From NCBI RefSeq assembly GCF_000716535.1, contig NZ_JNWV01000029.1:1-64000 (forward strand): a DNA stretch of 64,000 bases. Reading direction: 5' to 3'. Under the pieces are notes generated by a model. The model was not told where the DNA came from and did not search any database. It saw only the letters and a list, made by a program, of their open reading frames with translations. Position 1 is the stretch's first letter, and each line of letters opens with the position of its first letter. Source of the stretch: Streptomyces flaveolus (lineage in GTDB: Bacteria > Actinomycetota > Actinomycetes > Streptomycetales > Streptomycetaceae). This document shows, in pieces, positions 36,454 through 45,402 of this stretch. Position numbers and translations under genes: made by a program.

Positions 36454-37722
36454 TCACGCCGATACGGTTGCGCGCCGCTCGCGCATCCGTACCGCGTGCT
36501 CGTTCGTCCGGGCGTCGTACGTCATCAGACCGGGCAGGCACAGCGCCAGCAGCCCCACCGCGCCCGCGCACGCCAGACCACCGGACCAGACCGAGGTCCG
36601 TACGCCCGCCCACGCGGCCATGCCGCCCGCCCGGACCTGGCCGAGCTGCGGGCCGACCGAGTACGACAGCAGTTCGATCCCGGCGAGCCGGCCGCGCAGC
36701 TCGTCCGGGATCGTCTGGTTCCACATGGCCGCCCGGAAGATCCCGCTGACCATGTCGAAGCCGCCGCCGACGGCGAGGAACAGCAGCACCAGCCAGACGT
36801 TCCCGCAGACCCCGGCCGCCGCCACCGCCAGGCCCCACCCGGCGGCCGACAGCACCACCAGCAGCCCGTGGCGGTGCACCCGCGAGGTCCAGCCGCTGGT
36901 CAGGCTCACCAGCAGCGCCCCCGCCGGGACCGTCGCGTACATCAGCCCGAGCGCCCACGGGGCGTGCAGGTCGTCGGCGAGGAACGGCAGCACGGCCAGC
37001 GGCATGGCCAGGAACATCGCGGCGAGGTCCACGGCGTAGGTGCCGAGGAGTTCCTTACGGCTCCACGCGTACCGGGCGCCCTCCGCGATGGCCTTCAGAT
37101 CCGGCTTCGCGGCCTCCTCGGCGGCGGGGGAGGGGGCGATCCGCGCGATGTACGCCAGCGAGACGGCGAACGTCAGCAGATCCGCCGCGTACGCCCAGCC
37201 GAGGCCCGCGTAGGCGACGACGACGCCCGCGACCGCCGGGCCCGCGACCCCGCCGACGGTCCAGCGCAGCGAGTTCAGCGAGGCCGCCGCCGGCATGTCG
37301 TCGTGGGCGACGATCCGGGGCCACAGGGAGTCCAGGGCCGGGCGCTGCACGGAGACCAGGGCGGAGGAGAGGGCGGCGACGACGTACAGCGGCCAGACCG
37401 CGGGGCGCGGGAGCAGAGCGTTCAGCAGCAGGGCCGCGCTGAGCAGGCCCTGGCCTGCCTCCGTCCACACGATGAGCTTCCGCTTGTCCAGGGCGTCGGC
37501 GAGGGCGCCGCCGTAGAGACCGAACACGATGAGCGGCAGCAGTTCCACGGCGCCGATCGCGCCGACCGCCGCCGCGGACTCCGTCAGGCCCTTCAGCTGG
37601 ACCGGCAGCGCGACGAAGGTCAGGAAGCTGCCGAAGTTGCTGATCAGACCGGACTTCCACAGGCGCCGGAAATCGGCGGAGGCTTTCCAGGGGGCGAGGT
37701 CGGGCAGGAGGGCACGGTTCAC
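36454..37722 (-). CDS. MFS transporter, EntS/TetV-like
   Basis: 422-aa membrane protein with 12 predicted helices. It starts DFRRLWKSGLISNFGSFLTFVALPVQL and has GLYGGALADALDKRKLI as motif A. RGRLAGIELLSYSVGPQLGQVRAG is characteristic of the siderophore/macrolide-type exporters of the EntS/MefA group. GTG 37722 is the only suitable start. It converges on the small gene at 36220 with no bases between the two stop codons. Substrate unknown; siderophore export is one possibility given nearby iron genes. Confidence 0.85.
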   Translation of the reverse strand: MNRALLPDLAPWKASADFRRLWKSGLISNFGSFLTFVALPVQLKGLTESAAAVGAIGAVELLPLIVFGLYGGALADALDKRKLIVWTEAGQGLLSAALLLNALLPRPAVWPLYVVAALSSALVSVQRPALDSLWPRIVAHDDMPAAASLNSLRWTVGGVAGPAVAGVVVAYAGLGWAYAADLLTFAVSLAYIARIAPSPAAEEAAKPDLKAIAEGARYAWSRKELLGTYAVDLAAMFLAMPLAVLPFLADDLHAPWALGLMYATVPAGALLVSLTSGWTSRVHRHGLLVVLSAAGWGLAVAAAGVCGNVWLVLLFLAVGGGFDMVSGIFRAAMWNQTIPDELRGRLAGIELLSYSVGPQLGQVRAGGMAAWAGVRTSVWSGGLACAGAVGLLALCLPGLMTYDARTNEHAVRMRERRATVSA

Positions 37723-37913
37723 TGAGGCATGCTCGACGCCCCGGCACCCCCGGGCAACCGTTTTTCCCCCGCCTTCCCACCCACGGGCCGCAAGGGGGCC
37801 GCCGGCCGAGGTGGGTCAGCCGGCCGAGGTGGCTCAGCCAGACGAGGTGGGTCGGTCGGTGTCGGAGGTGGGCTGGGGTTACCTCTTGGGCGAGCGAGTC
37901 GGTGGGCTGCGAG

Positions 37914-38510
37914 TCACCAAGGGGCCGGCGGCGGAGCCGTCAGCGCTTCCGTCAGCCGTGACAGGCGGTCCCGGAACCCCCGCCTCCTCCTCGGAGAGCC
38001 CCCGTTCTCCCCGGCCGCCGCGCTGACCAGGTGCTGCACGCTGTCCAGGTCCAGCTCCGCCCCCTGGGGCACGGCCAGCGTGTCATGTGCCATCGCGGCC
38101 AGCTCGCCCCCGCCCGCGCCGAGGGCCAGCACCGTCACCCCGGCCCGCCGGGCGTCGTGCACCCGCTCCAGCAGCGGCGCCGGCTCCTCGGGCGCCACCA
38201 CCAGCAGGGTCTCCCCGCGCCGCGCCGCCGTGATCCGCCCCGGCCCCACCGCCAGATGCGCGGGATCGGAGGGGCGCGCGTGATGCCGTACCAGCGTCGG
38301 CGCCAGCTCGGGCGTGCCCGACCACGCGGCCTCGTCCACCAGGTGCGCGGCCAGGTGCCACGGCTCGTACTCCGGCGTGCCCACCAGCAGCAGCCCGCCC
38401 CCGTGCGCCACCACCGACCCGCGCAGCACCCCCGCGAACCTCCGGGTGGCCCCCAGCCACTCGGTCCCGGCGAGCACTTCCCGCAGCAACGCGACCCGTA
38501 CGGCGTCCAT
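37914..38510 (-). CDS. SIS-like conserved protein
   Basis: 198 aa. The middle section (RRGETLLVVAPEEPAPLLERVHDARRAGVTVLALGAGGGELAAMAHDTLAVP) resembles the strand-helix pattern of a sugar isomerase (SIS) fold, where the first GETLLVV strand precedes a ligand loop. The classical SIS Ser/Thr loop is not clear. A basic C-terminal tail (SPRRRRGFRDRLSRL) follows. The 191-bp space to the MFS gene is free of genes. Function unknown. Confidence 0.65.
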   Translation of the reverse strand: MDAVRVALLREVLAGTEWLGATRRFAGVLRGSVVAHGGGLLLVGTPEYEPWHLAAHLVDEAAWSGTPELAPTLVRHHARPSDPAHLAVGPGRITAARRGETLLVVAPEEPAPLLERVHDARRAGVTVLALGAGGGELAAMAHDTLAVPQGAELDLDSVQHLVSAAAGENGGSPRRRRGFRDRLSRLTEALTAPPPAPW

Positions 38511-38615
38511 GCGACCGCATACTGCCGCAACCGTCCACTCGTGACCCGGAGTTCACCCGGAATTCGCCCGACCCGGGGAGGGGTGACGGACCACCGAGGC
38601 CCGAGGAGCCGCCCG

Positions 38616-39689
38616 ATGACCGACGTGACCGTCCCCTTCCGCGCGGGCCACGAGGGCTACGCGAGCTTCCGCATACCGGCCGTCGTCGCCACCGGCTCCG
38701 GCACCCTGCTCGCCTTCTGCGAGGGCCGCGTCGACTCCGCCGCCGACCACGGGCACATCGACATCGTGCTCAAGCGGTCCACGGACGGCGGCCGCACCTG
38801 GGGCCCGCTCCAGATCGCCGCGAGCAACGGCGCGAACCTCGCCGGGAACCCCGCCCCCGTCGTCCTGGACACCGGCCGCATCCTGCTCGTGCACGTACGG
38901 GCCGCCGCCTCCGCCACCGAGGCCGCCATCCTGCACGGCCAGGTCGGGGACGCCGACGGGCGGCGCGTGTGGGTGCGGCACAGCGACGACGACGGGGTGA
39001 CGTGGTCCAAGCCCCGGGAGATCACCAAGCAGGTGAAGAAGCCGGGCTGGCGCTGGTACGCCACCACCCCCGGCCACGCCCTCCAGCTCACCTCCGGCCG
39101 CGTCCTCGTCCCGGCCAACCACACCCTCCCGCCCACCGGCACCGACACCGGCGCCGAGGCCAAGTACAACAGCGGGCACTGCCTGCTCAGCGACGACCGC
39201 GGCGAGACCTGGTACCTCGGCTACCTGGACGAGAACACCGACGGCTACGTCAACGTCAACGAGACCACCGCCGCCGAACTCCCCGACGGCCGCGTCTACC
39301 TCAACACCCGCAACGACTCCCCGTCGCCCGGCAACCGCGCCGACGCCTACTCCACGGACGGCGGGAAGACCCTCGTCAAGCCGTTCCGGCCGCAGGCCGG
39401 GCTGACCGCGCCGGTCTGCGAGGCCTCCGTGCTCCAGCTCCGCGACCCCGACCTGCTCCTCTTCTCCGCCCCGGCCGACCCCGCCGCCCGCGCCCTGATG
39501 ACGATCCGCGCCTCCGACGACGGCGGCATCACCTGGCGCCCGGCGTTCACCGTCGACGGGCTGCCCGCCGCCTACTCCGACCTGGTCCGCGTCGACCCGC
39601 ACACCGTCGGTCTCCTGTACGAGACGGGCGACTTCGGCGCCTACACGACGATCACCTTCCGCCGGGTGCCCGTACACCGGCTGACCTGA
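38616..39689 (+). CDS. Exo-sialidase family protein without signal peptide
   Basis: 357 aa. The FRIP motif (SFRIPAVV) and five Asp-box repeats (STDGGRTW, SDDDGVTW, SDDRGETW, STDGGKTL, SDDGGITW) define a six-bladed sialidase-type propeller. Glu and Tyr candidates for catalysis lie in CEASVLQ and LLYETGDFG. ATG 38616 has GAGGAG upstream and FRIP falls at residue ~18. No signal peptide is present at this or any upstream in-frame position, so it seems cytoplasmic, which is unusual for a sialidase. It could act on internal glycans. Confidence 0.82.
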   Translation: MTDVTVPFRAGHEGYASFRIPAVVATGSGTLLAFCEGRVDSAADHGHIDIVLKRSTDGGRTWGPLQIAASNGANLAGNPAPVVLDTGRILLVHVRAAASATEAAILHGQVGDADGRRVWVRHSDDDGVTWSKPREITKQVKKPGWRWYATTPGHALQLTSGRVLVPANHTLPPTGTDTGAEAKYNSGHCLLSDDRGETWYLGYLDENTDGYVNVNETTAAELPDGRVYLNTRNDSPSPGNRADAYSTDGGKTLVKPFRPQAGLTAPVCEASVLQLRDPDLLLFSAPADPAARALMTIRASDDGGITWRPAFTVDGLPAAYSDLVRVDPHTVGLLYETGDFGAYTTITFRRVPVHRLT

Positions 39690-39726
39690 CCCGGTACGGA
39701 CCCGGCGGCGGACGTAGAGTCGGCCC

Positions 39727-40440
39727 ATGACCTCTACCGACAGCGCACAGACCCCCGGCAAGGCCCCCGCCAAGGACCCCTGGGACCTGCCCGACGTCTC
39801 CGGCTACGTCGTCGGCGTGCTCGGCGGCACCGGACCGCAGGGCAAGGGCCTCGCCTACCGCCTCGCCCGGGCCGGCCAGAAGGTGATCATCGGCTCCCGC
39901 GCCGCCGAGCGGGCCAGGGCCGCCGCCGAGGAACTCGGCCACGGCGTCGAGGGCGCCGACAACGCCGAGACCGCGCGCCGCAGCGACATCGTGATCGTCG
40001 CCGTACCGTGGGAGGGCCACGGCGACACCCTCGAGTCGCTGCGCGAGGAGCTGGCCGGAAAGCTCGTCGTGGACTGCGTCAACCCGCTCGGCTTCGACAA
40101 GAAGGGCGCCTACGCGCTCAAGCCGGAGGAGGGCAGCGCCGCCGAGCAGGCCGCCGCCCTGCTGCCGGACTCCCGGGTCGCCGCCGCCTTCCACCACCTG
40201 TCGGCCGTCCTGCTCCAGGACCCGGAGATCGAGCAGATCGACACCGACGTCATGGTGCTCGGCGAGGAGCGCGCCGACGTGGAGATCGTGCAGGCGCTGG
40301 CCGGGCGCATCCCCGGCATGCGCGGCGTCTTCGCGGGCCGGCTGCGCAACGCCCACCAGGTCGAGTCGCTGGTCGCGAACCTGATCTCCGTCAACCGCCG
40401 GTACAAGGCACACGCCGGGCTCCGCGTCACCGACGTGTGA
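39727..40440 (+). CDS. npdG: NADPH-dependent F420 reductase
   Basis: 237-aa cytoplasmic enzyme that transfers hydride between NADPH and cofactor F420. The dinucleotide loop is VLGGTGPQGKGLAYRLA and the following GSRAAERA selects NADPH. AFHHLSAVLLQDPE and GRLRNAHQVESLVANLISVNRRYK are typical of Fno/NpdG. A ~25-residue N-terminal extension precedes the fold. ATG 39727 lies six bases after TAGAGT, so the transcript is probably leaderless. Confidence 0.92.
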   Translation: MTSTDSAQTPGKAPAKDPWDLPDVSGYVVGVLGGTGPQGKGLAYRLARAGQKVIIGSRAAERARAAAEELGHGVEGADNAETARRSDIVIVAVPWEGHGDTLESLREELAGKLVVDCVNPLGFDKKGAYALKPEEGSAAEQAAALLPDSRVAAAFHHLSAVLLQDPEIEQIDTDVMVLGEERADVEIVQALAGRIPGMRGVFAGRLRNAHQVESLVANLISVNRRYKAHAGLRVTDV

Positions 40441-40511
40441 GCCGGGTTTGGCCATGGGGGACACTGGTGACCGCAAGCAGTGTCCCCCGACAGGATCCGG
40501 AGTCGGCCCTC

Positions 40512-40697
40512 ATGCCCCGCATCGCCCTCTACACCCTGATCGTCTGCCTCCTCGCGGTGGCAGCGGCCGTCGTCTCCTTCGTCCAGGGCAGCTGGCTGGG
40601 GATCGTCTGGGTGCTGCTGGCGGGCCTGTCGTCCAACATGACCTGGTACTACGCCAAGCGCGGCAGGACGCCCCGCGACGGGTCCGTCACGAGCTGA
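40512..40697 (+). CDS. Small membrane protein with two helices
   Basis: 61 aa: two hydrophobic spans (LYTLIVCLLAVAAAVVSFV and LGIVWVLLAGLSSNMTWYY) and a basic tail KRGRTPRDG. ATG 40512 has GGATCCGGAG upstream; a GTG at 40467 behind GGGGGA could add 15 residues. It follows the F420 reductase gene and its last 11 bases overlap the 3' end of the convergent M50 protease gene. Function unknown. Confidence 0.7.
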   Translation: MPRIALYTLIVCLLAVAAAVVSFVQGSWLGIVWVLLAGLSSNMTWYYAKRGRTPRDGSVTS

Positions 40698-41490
40698 CCG
40701 CGGAGCAGTACTCGTCGGCGCCCCGCCAGAACCGGTACAGGTCCTGGCCGCAGTAGCGGGAGACGTCGTCGACGTTCAGCGCCCGCATGACCGAGTCGAT
40801 CACGTCGAAGAACGCGCTGTTGACCGACGGCAGCCACAGCAGCGCGAACACGAACAGCAGGCCGAACGGCGCGAACGGCTCCACCTGCCGCTTCACGTTG
40901 TACGACAGCCACGGCTCGATCACGCCGTAGCCGTCGAGGCCCGGCACCGGCAGGAAGTTCAGCAGGGCCGCCGTCACCTGGAGCAGCGCGAGGAACGCCA
41001 GCGCGAACCGGAAGTCCGCGGGGACGCCGTCCAGCGCGTGCAGCCAGAACGGGGCCGTGCACACCGCCGCGAACAGCACGTTCGTCAGCGGGCCCGCCGC
41101 CGAGATCAGGCTGTGCCGCCAGCGGCCCCGGATGCGTCCCCGCTCGATGAACACCGCGCCACCGGGCAGACCGATCCCGCCCATGATCACGAACAGCACC
41201 GGGAGCACGATGCTCAGCAGCGCGTGCGTGTACTTCAGCGGGTTCAGCGTGAGGTAGCCCTTCGCGCCGACCGTGATGTCCCCGCTGTGCAGGGCGGTGC
41301 GGGCGTGCGCGTACTCGTGCAGGCACAGGGAGACGATCCAGGCCGCCGTCACGAACAGGAACACCGCGATGCCCGGCTGCGCGGCGAACCCGCTCCAGGT
41401 GGCCCAGCCGGTCACCGCCGTCACGGCCAGGATGCCGACGAACACGGGACTGACCTGCCGGTCGCCGTGACGGGTGGTGGCGGTGGTCAT
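40687..41490 (-). CDS. Site-2-type M50 metalloprotease
   Basis: 267-aa polytopic intramembrane protease. The zinc motif HEYAH (HExxH) lies in the second helix after IVSLCL, and the second motif is LPVPGLDGYG in place of the usual NPxPxxxxDG. A loop with GGAVFIERGRIRGRWRHSLISAAGPLTN follows the family pattern. No PDZ domain is present. ATG 41490 has AGGAG upstream; the longer frame upstream is a shadow. Relatives cut membrane-bound regulators; the substrate here is not known. Confidence 0.88.
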   Translation of the reverse strand: MTTATTRHGDRQVSPVFVGILAVTAVTGWATWSGFAAQPGIAVFLFVTAAWIVSLCLHEYAHARTALHSGDITVGAKGYLTLNPLKYTHALLSIVLPVLFVIMGGIGLPGGAVFIERGRIRGRWRHSLISAAGPLTNVLFAAVCTAPFWLHALDGVPADFRFALAFLALLQVTAALLNFLPVPGLDGYGVIEPWLSYNVKRQVEPFAPFGLLFVFALLWLPSVNSAFFDVIDSVMRALNVDDVSRYCGQDLYRFWRGADEYCSAVSS

Positions 41491-41601
41491 GGGCGAGCTC
41501 CTGTGCTGCGGGCGGGACGGTCGGGAACTGCGACCGTACCGGCCGCGGACACGAGGGGAAAACGTCTCGCGGTGGCCGTCCGGTTCCGGGAGGGTGAAGG
41601 A

Positions 41602-42117
41602 ATGCCACGGATGAGGGTGTACTACGCGGATTGGCAGATGGAGTGCTGCGGCACACCGTTCGCCGTCGGGGACGAGATCGCCTGGCGGCTGCTGCCCGCG
41701 GCGCAGGAGGACGACTGCTACGGCGCCACCGCCCGGGTGGAGCACCACGGCGGGCCCGACCGGGAGACCGTCGGGCGGGTCCGCGCCATCGAGCTGGTGC
41801 GTCAGCTGTACGTGGTCCACACCGACCCGCGCGTCCGCGAGCGCCTCGACCGAGCCCTCGAACCGGACCAGGAGTCCGAGGGGCTGGTCCTGCTCCCCTC
41901 CCCGTACACGTGGGAACCGGTTCCCGGCGCCCACACCCTGGATCCGGTGGCCGCCTGCCCGAGGTGGTTCGAGCAGGAGGAACCCGGCCGCGACCCGGGC
42001 CCCCAGCGGATCCGCCGGACCACGGGCGCGCTCGTCACCCTGGACGTCACGGGGACCGGGCCGCTCCCCCCGAAGGCCTCCGGCGCGGCGCCGGACGAGC
42101 CCGGTGACTGGCGCTGA
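41602..42117 (+). CDS. Conserved protein, DUF6578-like
   Basis: 171 aa. It begins MRVYYADWQMECCGTPFAVGDEIAWRL, which looks like a small beta-barrel start. The middle has VRAIELVRQLYVV and the C-terminal part is PRWFEQEEPG and a Pro-rich tail. GGGAGG and GAAGGA precede ATG 41602. It lies just upstream of the AfsR-like regulator. The family name is from memory and the function unknown. Confidence 0.72.
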   Translation: MPRMRVYYADWQMECCGTPFAVGDEIAWRLLPAAQEDDCYGATARVEHHGGPDRETVGRVRAIELVRQLYVVHTDPRVRERLDRALEPDQESEGLVLLPSPYTWEPVPGAHTLDPVAACPRWFEQEEPGRDPGPQRIRRTTGALVTLDVTGTGPLPPKASGAAPDEPGDWR

Positions 42118-42131
42118 TCCCTCCAGGGACA

Positions 42132-45100
42132 ATGGACCCCGTGCGTTATCGGCTGCTCGGCACCACCCAGGCGATCCGTCCCGACGGTACGGCCGTCCCG
42201 GTCGGCGGGGCGCGGCTGCGCGCCCTGCTGTGCGTGCTCGCGCTCCGGGCCGGGCGGACCGTGCCCGCCGGCGTGCTGGTGGACGAGGTGTGGGGCGCCG
42301 ACCCGCCCGCCGACGCCACCGGCGCCCTCCAGGCGCTCGTCGGCCGGCTCCGCCGGGCCCTCGGCGCCGACGCGATCGTCTCCGCCGACGGCGGCTACCG
42401 GCTCGCCGCCGCACCCGACGACGTCGACCTCGGCCGCTTCGACCGGCTGACCGGCGACGGCCTCGCCGCCCTCGCCGACGGCGACCCGGCCAAGGCCGCC
42501 GCCGTCCTCGACGACGCCCTCGCCCTGTGGCGCGGCCCCGCCCTCGCCGACCTGCCCGACCGCACCGCCGAGGCGGCCCGCTGGGAGACCCGCCGGCTCG
42601 ACGCCTTGCGCGCCCGGCACACCGCCGCCCTCGCCCTCGGCGAGGCCGAGCGGGCGCTGCCCGAGCTGACCGCCCTGTGCGACAGCCACCCGCTGGACGA
42701 ACCGCTCCAGGCGCTGCGCCTGCGCGCCCTGCGCGACACCGGCCGCCCCGCCCAGGCGCTCGCCGCCTACGAGGACGTACGACGCCTCCTCGCGGACCGG
42801 CTCGGCTCCGACCCCGGCCCCGAACTGCGCGCCCTGCACGCCGAGCTGCTGCGCGAGGAACCGGCCGAGCGGCCTCCCGCGGCCCGCCCGGGCAACCTGC
42901 CCGCCCGGCTCACCTCCTTCGTCGGCCGGGAAGCCGACCTCCGCACCATCGGCGCCGACCTGGCCACGGCCCGCCTGGTCACCCTCCTCGGGCCCGGCGG
43001 CGCCGGCAAGACCCGGCTGTCCCAGGAGGCCGCCGAGGCGGTACGGCACACCGTCCGGGACGGGGTGTGGCTCGCCGAGCTGGCCCCCGTGGACGCCCCG
43101 GACGCCGTACCGCAGGCCGTGCTCACCGCGATCGGCGCCCGCGAGACCGTGCTGCACGGCGCCGGCGTGGACGGCATGCGCGCGGTCTCCGACCGGCACG
43201 GCGACCCCGTCGAACGGCTCGTGGAGCACTGCGCCCGGCGCCGCATGCTGATCATCCTGGACAACTGCGAGCACGTCGTGGACGCCGCCGCGCGGCTCAC
43301 CGAGCACCTGCTGGCCCGCTGCCCGGAGCTGACCGTCCTCGCCACCAGCCGGGAACCGCTCGGCGTGCCGGGGGAGCTGGTGCGGCCCGTGGAGCCGCTG
43401 CCCGAGCCGGTCGCGCTCCGGCTGCTCGCCGACCGGGGCGCGGCGGCCCGCCCCGGCTTCCGGGTGGAGGACGACCCGGAGGCGTGCGCCGAGATCTGCC
43501 GCCGCCTGGACGGACTGCCCCTCGCGATCGAGCTCGCGGCGGCCCGGCTGCGCATGCTGACACCCCGCCAGATAGCGGACCGGCTGGACGACCGCTTCCG
43601 GCTGCTCACCTCCGGCAGCCGCACCGTGCTGCCCCGCCAGCAGACCCTCAGAGCCGTCGTCGACTGGTCCTGGGACCTGCTGGACGCCGCCGAACGGGAC
43701 GTCCTCGCCCGGCTTTCGGTGTTCGCCGGCGGCTGCGACCTGGCCGCCGCCGAGGCCGTGTGCGGGCCGGCCGCCCTGGACGCCCTCGGCTCCCTGGTCG
43801 ACAAGTCCCTGGTGGTCGCCGCCCCCGCGGCCGACGGCGGCATGCGCTACCGGCTGCTGGAGACCGTCGCCGAGTACGCCGCCGCGCGCCTCACCGAGAC
43901 CGGCCACCGCTCAGAGGCTCAGCGCGCCCACCTGACCTACTACCGGGAACTCGCCCGCGCCACCGACCCGTTGCTGCGCGGACACGAGCAGCGCGCCGCC
44001 ATCGACCGGTTCCAGCTCGAGTACGAGAACCTGCGCACCGCGTTCCGGCACGCCGTCGCCGAACGCGACGAACAGGAGGGACTTTGCCTGGTCCTGTCCC
44101 TGCTCTGGTTCTGGCAGATCCGCGACCAGCGCATCGAGACCCGCACCTGGTGCCGGGAGGTCATGGCGCTCGGCCCCGACCCGTTCACCGAGCCGGTCCG
44201 CCGCGCCGAACCGGTGTGGCAGCGCTGCACCGACAGCCCGCCGCCGTACACCGGCGAGATCCTCGCCGAGGCCCGGCGCGGGGTCCACCTGGCCCATCTG
44301 GCCTGCATGGACACCGAGATCGACGTCTGGCAGACCCCCGAGGCGCAGGCGAAGCTGCGCGTCGTCGCCCAGGTCTACGAGCCCGGCCTTCCGCAGACCT
44401 GCCGGCCACCGGGCATGCTGTGGTTCTTCGCCGAGCTGCTGACCGGCGGCGCCGACCGGCTGCGCGCCATCGTGGACGCCAGTGTGCGGACGTGCCGGCA
44501 GACCCCGGGCTACGAGTGGGAGCTGGCCGGCGCCCTCCACCTGCGCGCCAACCTCCTCGCCAACCGCACCGCCTGGGCCGGCGACGCCACCCGCGACGCC
44601 GACGAGTCCCTGGAGATCTTCCACCGCCTCGGCGACGCCTTCGGCACCACCGAGGCACTGTCCGCCCGCGGCGAGGCCCACGAACGCAGGGGCGCCCACC
44701 GCGAGGCCGCCGCCGACTACCGCGCCGCCATCGAACACGCCGAACGCCTCGGCGCCCGCGCCCAGGTGGCCGTCCTGCGGGCCCGGCTCGGCAACCTGCT
44801 CATGGAGGCGGGCGAGGCCGAACGCGGCGAGCGGATGCTCCGCGACGTCATCGCCAGCCAGGACGGCGTCCACAACGAGGCGCTGCCCGCCGCCCGCCTC
44901 TTCCTCTCCTGCTGGCTCGGCCTGACCGACCGCACCGCGGAGGCGCGCGAGCAACTGCGGCTGCTCCGCGAAGAGGTCACGATCGCGCACTTCATCGTCT
45001 TTGACACCATCATCCTCTGTCAGAAGGCCTGGCTGGACGCCCTGGACGAGCACACCGAGGAGGCCCTGACCGGGGCCCGCGCGGCGATGCGCCTCGCCTC

Positions 45101-45389
45101 CGACCCGCTGTCCGAGGCCGTCACCCCGCACATGCGGTCCGTCGTCCTCACCGTCGCCGCGCTGGCCCTCGCCCGCGCCGACGGCGGCAGCCGCGCCGCC
45201 GACGCCGCCCGCTGTCTTGGCGCCGCCGACGCGCTGCTGCCGCCGGGCCACGTCCCCTCCGGTGTGGAGCGGCGGTGCCACGCCATGACCGAGGCGCGGA
45301 TCCGGGAAGGGCTCGGCCCGCGGTCGTACGAGACCGCGTACGCCGAGGGCGGTGGCCTCTCCCTCGCGGAGGCCACCGCCCTGATCTGA
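42132..45389 (+). CDS. Second AfsR-like regulator: winged helix, BTAD, NB-ARC, TPR
   Basis: 1085 aa. Residues ~5-90 form an OmpR-type DNA-binding domain (LGTTQAIRPDGTAVPVGGARLRALL), and ~95-245 the BTAD (WRGPALADLP, RDTGRPAQALAAYEDVR). Next comes an NB-ARC-like ATPase (SFVGREADL, Walker A GPGGAGKT ~286, LIILDNCEH) and a long C-terminal TPR region (ARLGNLLMEAGEAERGERMLRDV). GTG 42141 could be the true start, since GACAAT lies seven bases before it. It converges on the DrrAB-type genes whose promoter carries SARP-like repeats, so it may control them. Confidence 0.9.
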   Translation: MDPVRYRLLGTTQAIRPDGTAVPVGGARLRALLCVLALRAGRTVPAGVLVDEVWGADPPADATGALQALVGRLRRALGADAIVSADGGYRLAAAPDDVDLGRFDRLTGDGLAALADGDPAKAAAVLDDALALWRGPALADLPDRTAEAARWETRRLDALRARHTAALALGEAERALPELTALCDSHPLDEPLQALRLRALRDTGRPAQALAAYEDVRRLLADRLGSDPGPELRALHAELLREEPAERPPAARPGNLPARLTSFVGREADLRTIGADLATARLVTLLGPGGAGKTRLSQEAAEAVRHTVRDGVWLAELAPVDAPDAVPQAVLTAIGARETVLHGAGVDGMRAVSDRHGDPVERLVEHCARRRMLIILDNCEHVVDAAARLTEHLLARCPELTVLATSREPLGVPGELVRPVEPLPEPVALRLLADRGAAARPGFRVEDDPEACAEICRRLDGLPLAIELAAARLRMLTPRQIADRLDDRFRLLTSGSRTVLPRQQTLRAVVDWSWDLLDAAERDVLARLSVFAGGCDLAAAEAVCGPAALDALGSLVDKSLVVAAPAADGGMRYRLLETVAEYAAARLTETGHRSEAQRAHLTYYRELARATDPLLRGHEQRAAIDRFQLEYENLRTAFRHAVAERDEQEGLCLVLSLLWFWQIRDQRIETRTWCREVMALGPDPFTEPVRRAEPVWQRCTDSPPPYTGEILAEARRGVHLAHLACMDTEIDVWQTPEAQAKLRVVAQVYEPGLPQTCRPPGMLWFFAELLTGGADRLRAIVDASVRTCRQTPGYEWELAGALHLRANLLANRTAWAGDATRDADESLEIFHRLGDAFGTTEALSARGEAHERRGAHREAAADYRAAIEHAERLGARAQVAVLRARLGNLLMEAGEAERGERMLRDVIASQDGVHNEALPAARLFLSCWLGLTDRTAEAREQLRLLREEVTIAHFIVFDTIILCQKAWLDALDEHTEEALTGARAAMRLASDPLSEAVTPHMRSVVLTVAALALARADGGSRAADAARCLGAADALLPPGHVPSGVERRCHAMTEARIREGLGPRSYETAYAEGGGLSLAEATALI

Positions 45390-45402
45390 GCGCCGGGATG
45401 CG

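Noticed and set aside
42104..45004. 966-residue plus-strand frame over the second AfsR-like gene
   Set aside because: Arg/Pro-rich shadow; the overlapping frame has intact winged-helix, BTAD and NB-ARC motifs.
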